Assembly (NCBI GenBank): GCA_023853785.1
Contig: JAJIRX010000815.1
Span: 107,774 to 171,773, forward strand
Source: Psilocybe azurescens
Taxonomy: Eukaryota > Basidiomycota > Agaricomycetes > Agaricales > Agrocybaceae
Direction of reading: 5' to 3'
DNA: 64,000 bases
Below the pieces are notes generated by a model that saw nothing but the letters and a program-made list of their open reading frames with translations, had not been told where the DNA came from and did no database searches. Positions 57,253-64,000 of this stretch are shown piece by piece. Position 1 is the first letter of the stretch. The number at the start of each line of letters is the position of its first letter. Position numbers and translations under genes: made by a program.

Positions 57253-59515
57253 TTAATCTGAGACATGCATTTCATCATCACTACTATCTGTTGACTCACT
57301 ATTTTCATCACTTTGGGTTGTCTGGCTGCTACTCTGGCTACTATTACTACTTGCACTAGATTCCTCTTCTTCACTACTTTCATCATCTATTGAGTCCTCA
57401 TTTTTTGAAGATGATAACCTGCCAAGAACATGCTTCACATGATAAACCAACATTGTATGTATAAACCAATTGAAATTTTTGGATGTCATTCGCTTTAAGA
57501 TAGATTCATAGCCACCAAGCCAAGCATTAAGTTGCTCACAGACTTGAGTATTAAATTCTCTATATTGAATGAGGTTTCCATTTTCATCAACTTTTTCACC
57601 CACAAGATTTGGAGCACTGCCATCTTTGGGTGCAGGATTACACCATTTCCGGCAAACTTCATCAGTTGCCTTATGATTGGTATAGTGATAAGAGTCCACA
57701 ATAAAACGAGTTGTCTGTTTCCACTCATTCCATAACCTGAGTTTAACAGCTGTTTTAAAAACTTGACATGCTTTATCAATACAAATGTAAGCTGGTCTTT
57801 CATCTTTATTTGGAAATAGATGCTCTAGCCAGCGGAGAATATTTGTTGGAGACTCAGACTTGTCAAATTTAGTCCATGCAAGAACAACTCCACAAGGTGC
57901 ACATGCAGTTTCAACACAATATGAACGATTAGGTGAAAAATAATGTTTTCGTCGTTGTGTAGAATGAGTATTCTCATCAATCTCTTCATCATGTGGTTTC
58001 TGAATAGCTCCTTCAGGAATTTGTTGCCATTCTTGATGTTCACCAGGCCTTTGAAGAATGCGACGTATACCATTGAGAGTTTCTTTACTACGGGCTTGCA
58101 CACTTTGCTTCCAGTTGTCTTGATGTTGCCTGCAAGCTTGAGTTTCTTCAAATTTATCACTGTCACAGCCAACCATCCGGCATTTGTTTGCAAGTTCAAC
58201 TTCATGCATTGTACAAAGTGAACCACCACGTGCATTAATAAGATCATTGGTGCAACCATCAAAAGCACAAATCTAAGTTCACAAAATTAGTATAAACTTA
58301 AAAAATAAAACAAAAGCCAAAAAACAAACCTGTGGCCCCATAACAACACCATCTAAAGTATATAGCTTAACAGGTAATGTACCTGGAATAGGATCTTTGT
58401 CTTGAACAGTCTCTTTGTATGGCTTGGTACAATCAGAACAAGAATGTTCTCTTGCACCAGGAATTTCACCACCATTTCCAAGTATAGCAAAGGCATGCTG
58501 AGTAAGATCATCAATATCAATATCAGAAATAGTTTCAAATGTTGTGTGTAAAGATGCAGCCACAACCCTAATAGAGTGCCGTACAAAAGCTTGCCAGACT
58601 TGTTTCCGACTAAGTTTAAATATATTAGCAGAATCAATAGTGCCAAAGCTATTGTTCCAATATTGAGTATATGTATTTGCAGATGCATGAAATGAGTATA
58701 TGCCATTCATTAGTGCATTTGCAAAAACATAATCAACCCAGATATTGCTTCCAATCTGGATGTATTTAGGAAAATTTAGATATCTCTCATTACGAGTGTC
58801 ATTATTATGATAAGTTTGATGATCTGCAGAATATAATGTGTGGCATTTGGTGCATTCTCCTGTTAACACAGGGACATTTTTAAATATAGATGATCCTTTG
58901 AGCAAAGTCACCAATGGTAAATCACGTCCGCGGGTATATACCCTAATATGTCGAGATCTGCATAATGGAGTTATACATATCATGTTAAGAGGGCAGATTA
59001 TCCGCACTGGTTCAATACACTTTTGAGAAACATTTTCCAATTTTTGATAGAAAGCACCTTGTTTATAGGGTGTAAGACCAAGAACTTCAGAAAAATTATT
59101 AAGCTTTACAGCTAATACAGTTTCCCAGGTATCAGACATAAATTGGTTTTGTTGAAAAAGCATAGAAAGACCAGTATCAAGTCGATTTTTTAATGCACGA
59201 CTCAAAGTCTTCATCCAACTTGTAGCAATTATGCGCTTTTCATCCTGTAAACTTGGATGCTTTTGGCGAGCATGTAAATTAAGCAAGTCTGGATTTTCTA
59301 CTAGAGAAAAAAGACTAGCAGCACAGTTTCCAAAGAAATATCTGGATTAAATGTTGTTGACACAAAATTGCTAAAAGCCAAAAATGTAATATTAGGAAAT
59401 GGTGTTGTTGGTCCTGATGCTGATACACCAGGAAGATATGCAAGACAGATAAGCAGCCAGAATAGAGGAAGTAGAGGTGATATAGCCATCAAGTAGATTG
59501 TTATAAAGATCTGAA
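57253..59515 (-). CDS. KDZ transposase with CxC5 and CxC6 clusters, copy 2
   Basis: Better preserved than copy 1. One frame (59286-58333) runs from the first MLNLHARQKHP through the CxC5 cluster (ICPLNMICITPLC, ECTKCHTLY) to VVMGPQ. After an intron (about 58332-58277) the second exon (58276-57253) carries the CxC6 cluster (CAFDGC, CRMVGCDSDK, ACRQHQ), the RNase-H-like core (ICIDKACQ, VDSYHY, CEQLNAWL) and the acidic Ser-rich tail ending DEMHVSD. The only remaining problem is N-terminal: the join between SLET and SLFSLVENPD needs one extra base (near 59325), and both copies share this. The start codon lies upstream and is uncertain. Confidence 0.82.
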
Positions 59516-59588
59516 AAAATCACAGTATACAAACAGTTAGATTTTAAAACATTTAAAAGTACATTGCATATATTTATATTCTTCCTAC

Positions 59589-61817
59589 TTACTGCTCAGA
59601 TTGCTTCTTCTTCTTCTTCTTCTTTGACTTCTCCTGCTCAGATGTATCCTTTGATGAACTTGCTCTGACCTTTTCCTCAACAGCAACAACTTTTTCCTTC
59701 TTTAGCATCTTTCCATCATTATCCATCCATTCCTGTAAATTTTTCAAAGTATACCTTGCATCATCACCCCAGAGCTCTACTGCTGTCATGCTATCAGAAT
59801 CCCCATTAAGCCACTTGCTCATCTTGGGAAAATACTGAGCAGCCCTTTTAAAGTTGGACGCCACATGTTACTCCATTGACTCTTCCCAATGAAAAGCTCG
59901 ATGACTTGCTTCTCAGTTGGTGGTCTGTCAGGCCACTTTGAGATTTTAGCCATCTGGTCAAGAGCAGCACTAACAGCACAATAGTGACGATACTGGCCAG
60001 GAAGGTCTTTGGGTGGGTGCTGACGTGTCAGATCCATTGGAACCTTGAGAACAGAAGCAAGGGTGGACTCATAAGGAGTGAATGGTTTACGAGAAATAGT
60101 TTCTTCAGCAGCAGTGGTGTTGATGTTACTGGTTTCAACCTCACCAGATGTTGATATAGATAGTGAAGGAGAGCGAGTGTGGACCAGAACACTGTGTGGC
60201 GTGACAGAACGAGAGATAGGTGGAAGAGATGCAGCCTGAAGAGATCGAGCATGTGATGGCTCAATAGAAGAAAAAAGAAATCGAAGGCTCAAAAGAGCTC
60301 TATAGCATTGAATTAGTAATATTTAGCATGCTGAGCTTGTTATATAATACTCACACAAAGAATATGAAGAGTTTGTTTACCATTATGAACTTTGAATGAA
60401 ATTTCATCATTGGATTCCACTGCATTATTGTAGAAACCTTTCATGTCCCAAAGTTCATCTATAGCATCCCAGATAAGAATACGATTTTCTAAATATAGTC
60501 AGATAGAAATTTAAATTAGTATGTATTATGAAAAACTTACTGGTGATTGGTTCAAAAAGACTAGCAACATTTTGCAAAACTGGCCCTAAGTTTTTGTTGA
60601 CAGTAACAGGAACCCGCATGCTAGGCCTCATATTTGTTGCCTGAAGCTGAGAAGGATCCAAAACAGATGAATACAAAAGAACAAAGCCCTTTACTTTGTT
60701 GAAAATAGGTGAGAAATGAAGATCTTCATCATCAACTGGATTATAAGTCAATCCAACTGCTCGGCCTCGAAAAAATGCCACCTGTAGCCCGAGAAGAACC
60801 TTCAGGACGAGGTGGGCTTTCCATAGTGGCATCTGTTTATAATTAAATAATTAAATAAAATAAATATAAATATAAACACCAACCTTCATCAGAAAGCTTG
60901 TTTTCAGATGTTTTCTGCTCCTCTGAACTGATAGCAACTGGAGCAGAAATATCTGGAGCAGGCAAAGACATTGTAGTGGTTGAGACGAGAGGAGTAGGAG
61001 CATCATTGATGCTTGGGGCAGCAGCAGACAGAGTTGTAGCTTCAGCATTGATAGCTGCAGTTCCAGTACCACCAGTTGAAGAAATAGCAGTCAGAAGAGA
61101 CTCAATTGTAGAGACTGGTGCTGAGCGCCCGAGGAGGTGCAACTGAATCACCTCCTTCTGCCAGAACTTTTAAAGTGCTTAAAGTATTTTAATATATATA
61201 TATAAACAAAGAACAAAAACAAACTCACTGAGTCTGTTTCCTAATCCGCTTAGCTTCCTCAGCTTCAACAGCTGCATTTTTCTCTGCAGTTGTCCTACGC
61301 TGTTTTGATCTGAAAATAAAGTTAGAAATAAATTAAAATATAGTCAATAACTTCTTACTTCTTGACCTCTTTCTTCAAAGTTGCTTTCCTCCCTCTTCTC
61401 CCCCTTTCCTCAACTTATCAACCACCATCTCCTCCAGATCTGGTAACCCTGCTCCATCCCTCCCCTCCTCCCCCTCCTCCTCCCCCCCTCCTCCTTCTCC
61501 CCTTCCTCCCTGTCCTCCTTCTCCCCTTCCTCCCCTCCTCCTTCTCCCCTTCCTCCCCTTCCTCCCCCTCCTCCTTCTCCCTTCCTCCCCTCCTCCTCCT
61601 CCTCCTCCTCCTCCCTCCTCCTCCTCCTCCCCCCCTCCTCTCCCTCTCCTCCTTCCTTCTCCTTCTCTAGATCTGTCTTGGCTGCCCTGTTTGAACCAGA
61701 CCTTAATCTCTTCTTAGCAGTCTGAGCAGCACTAGACCCTTGCCTCTTCCTGCTATTAGAAGCAACAGCAGAAGCAGCAGGTGTAGCTTTGGTGGTAGAC
61801 CTAGTAGTAGCAGGCAT
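59589..61817 (-). CDS. KDZ accessory protein of unknown function, copy 2
   Basis: Same product as 37989-40211. This copy is intact where copy 1 is broken at the exon 2 A-run (EKNAAVEAEEAKRIRKQT) and at YTLKNLQEWMDNDGKMLKKE. It is broken where copy 1 is intact (near 59853, in the RPTFKRAAQYFP stretch). Combining both copies supports one real gene, not noise. The C-terminal domain (from LPGQYRHYCA to the Lys run) is compact and globular-looking; the N-terminal half is Ser/Thr/Lys-rich. Confidence 0.6.
61445..61670. repeat. Pyrimidine/purine tract in copy 2 accessory gene
   Basis: The inverted counterpart of 38145-38345, with a different number and arrangement of CCTCCT/CTTCCCC units. Confidence 0.8.
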
Positions 61818-62079
61818 AGTGCAGGTGGTGAGCTAGCAGTACAGTGATGATGGCAGTTACGGAACAAGAGGCAATCTGCGCTTCAAGCAGAGAGTAATCT
61901 TAATATGGTAACTCATATAAATACTCCAAAATAAATCCAAGTTCACTACGAAAATTCAAGCCCAGTGAATACATGAAATATATATATATATGCTAACTAA
62001 GGCTATATACATTGTAAAAAGTTAGCTATATAACTACATAGAGAACATCATGCAAGAGGGGACAGAGACAAGGACAGGC

Positions 62080-63490
62080 AATGGCGGAGGGGGCGGGTAG
62101 CGTGGCGGCCACAGAGGGGTGCGGCGGTGGCACAATGTGGGGGCCACACGAGCTGGCAGCGTCAAGGGCCGGTAGCGTGGCGGCCACAGAGGGGCGGCGG
62201 GGTGGCACGATGGGGGGCCACACGAGCTGGCAACAGCGGAGGGAGCGGGTAGCATGGCGGCCACAGAAGGGTGGCACGATGGGGGCCACACGAGCTGGCA
62301 GCGTCGAGGGGCGGGTAGCGTGGCGGCCACAGGGGTGCGGCGGGTGGCACGATGTGGGGCCACACGAGCTGGCAACGGCGGATGCAGCGGGTAGCGTGGC
62401 GGCCACCGAGGTGCGGCAGGGTGGCACGATGGGGGCCAAACGAGCTGGCAGTCGGGGGCGGGGTGGCACGATGGGGGCCACCGAGCTGGCAGCGAGGGGG
62501 GGCGGGTAGCGTGGCGGCCACAGAGAGGTGCAGCGAGGTGGCACGATGTGGGGCCACACGAGCTGGCAACGGCGGATGCAGCGGGTAGCGTGGCGCCACC
62601 GAGGTGCGCGCGGGGGTGGCACGATGGGGGCCGCGAGCTGGCAACGGCGATGCAGCGGGTAGCGTGGCGGCCACTGAGGGGTGCGGCAGGGTGGCACGAT
62701 GGGGGCCACGAGCTGGCAGCCGAGGGCGGGGTGGCACGATGGGGGCCACACGCTGGCAGCGTCAAGGGGGCCGGTAGCGTGGCGGCCACAGAGGCGGCGG
62801 GTGGCACGATGGGGGCCACACGAGCTGGCAACGGCGGAGGGGAAGTAGCGTGCCACAGAGGGTGCGGCGGGGCACGATGGGGGGGGCCACGAGCTGGCAA
62901 TGTCGAGGGCGAGTGACGGGCGGCCAGAGGTGAGCGGGGCGGCACGATGTGGGGGCCACACGAGCTGGCAACGGCGGAGGCCGCAGTACGACATGGCAGC
63001 TATGGTGGCCCCATGTTGGGATACCCAACAGCAGGGCCACCGTCGACGGCAACGAGGACGCTGTGCGTGCCCTCATCAGTGCCTCGTGCCGTCGACACGG
63101 GGGTCTGCGCCTGCGTGGTTTGTTAGCAAAAGAAGGGGAGGCGGGACGGTATGTACTCACCTCCTTCCCGGCTCCCAGGCCCCCTTCCCTCCCATTTTGA
63201 ACAGCGGCGAAGCGGCGGCTACCCGATCCGCCTCGCAAACGGTGATGACGAGGCCGCCGCGAGGCGAGAAGGGTGGCGGCGGGTGAGGGACGGCGGCGAC
63301 GGTGACGGCGGCGGTGGTGAAGAGGGCAAGGCGACGGCGAGAGAAAGGGAAGGGGGAGATGGTGGTGGTTGGAAAGAAAGAAGCAATTGACAGCACATGC
63401 ATCCGTTTGATGGCGATCGTGCCGATCGGCCGATGCCGGGCACGCGTGCGCGCCACATGCGCCTGTGAAATTCTTACCCGGACTGAACAA
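62080..63490. repeat. GC-rich island and minisatellite, KDZ copy 2
   Basis: Counterpart of 36250-37772. Units keep CACACGAGCTGGCA and GGTAGCGTGGCGGCCAC cores but show many 1-5 base deletions absent from copy 1, concentrated in G- and C-runs. Confidence 0.8.
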
Positions 63491-63649
63491 AATGCAAAAT
63501 TTAATTTACAGGGAGGCGTTGCTCTCTGGTTTATTTAAATGTAGTCTCAGTTAATTGTTATTATACAGTGTCAATTTTTATGTTATTTTTGCAATTGATA
63601 TTAATATTAATAACTAATGATTATACTTTGGATATTATGTTAATTATTG

Positions 63650-63970
63650 CATCCAGTGGACTCCAGTGGACTCCACTGGACTCCACTGGAGTCCACTGGA
63701 CTGTGCTAATAAACATATTATTTGTTGTTATTCAGTGAATATTTAAGCCAGTCCAGTGGACTCCAGTGGACTCCAGTGGACTTGACTGGACTCTCAATCC
63801 ACTGGACTGAGACTGGACTGAAAATTTGGCAGGAGTCCAGTGCGAGTCCAGTGGACTCCAGTGGACTGCAGTCCAGTTCCAGTCCAGTGGACTGGACAAT
63901 CTGTCAGCCAGTTTGGCTGGACAGAGAGTCCAGTGGAGTCCACTGGAGTCCACTGGAGTCCACTGAGTCC
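63650..63970. repeat. Decamer arrays, KDZ copy 2 (outer side)
   Basis: Counterpart of 35760-36085: a short five-unit block, then an AT-rich spacer, then the long mixed-orientation block next to the terminal inverted repeat. Confidence 0.9.
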
Positions 63971-64000
63971 ATATGGATTGTGTGGGGGAAAGGAAAGACC

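Larger units (their letters stand above)
56806..64000 (-). mobile_element. KDZ DNA transposon, copy 2 (inverted, runs off the window)
   Basis: The reverse complement of copy 1 in the same internal order. It begins CAGTACTTTACCATCCCCCA at 56806, and the window ends within its other terminal repeat (GTGGGGGAAAGGAAAGACC). Coding regions are almost identical to copy 1, apart from single-base homopolymer differences. The GC-rich minisatellite carries many more small deletions. It is inserted in a Tc1-like transposase gene. Confidence 0.85.

Noticed and set aside
61362..61670. Pro/Ser/Leu-rich plus-strand ORF
   Set aside because: Antisense of the GGA tract of the accessory gene.

Overview
The window looks like nuclear DNA of a mushroom-forming basidiomycete (Agaricomycetes). 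Host genes are GC-rich and split by many 50-80 bp GT-AG introns. The transposons are AT-rich and of basidiomycete type: KDZ with CxC5/CxC6 cysteine clusters, hAT, Tc1/mariner DD34E, and Ty3/gypsy. I cannot name the species.

Layout. Four host genes can be supported. (1) A MEF2/Rlm1-type MADS-box transcription factor, + strand, 558-2909. (2) A small secreted or single-pass membrane protein with a Pro-rich PPxY tail (RCR-like), + strand, 7787-8628. (3) A large protein of about 1,220 residues with four copies of one C-x2-C...W-x2-H-x3-C zinc-knuckle module, - strand, 15340-20253, eight exons. (4) A glycolipid-transfer protein (GLTP), - strand, 29221-31859, six exons. One GLTP intron has been enlarged by two abutting MITEs. 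The spaces between genes hold at least six short non-autonomous elements with recognisable terminal inverted repeats, most with target-site duplications, plus minisatellites.

From about 34 kb to the end the window is a nest of transposons. A hAT transposase gene (34178-44060) was split by a complete 7.26 kb KDZ element (35733-42993). This carries a CxC5/CxC6 transposase, an accessory gene of unknown function, a GC-rich minisatellite island, and self-complementary 10-bp repeat arrays next to both ends. A second, inverted copy of the same KDZ element (56806 to the window end) sits inside a Tc1-like element. The 13.8 kb between the copies holds a 3.9 kb TA-flanked Tc1/mariner-like element, a truncated gypsy element with a dead reverse transcriptase, and a nearly complete Tc1 element.

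Most broken reading frames, in host genes and transposons alike, come from single-base differences in homopolymers. Where the two KDZ copies differ in an A-run, the longer run is usually the one that keeps the frame. Part of the apparent pseudogenisation may therefore be base-calling error. The most unusual items are the four-module zinc protein and the KDZ pair with its decamer arrays.
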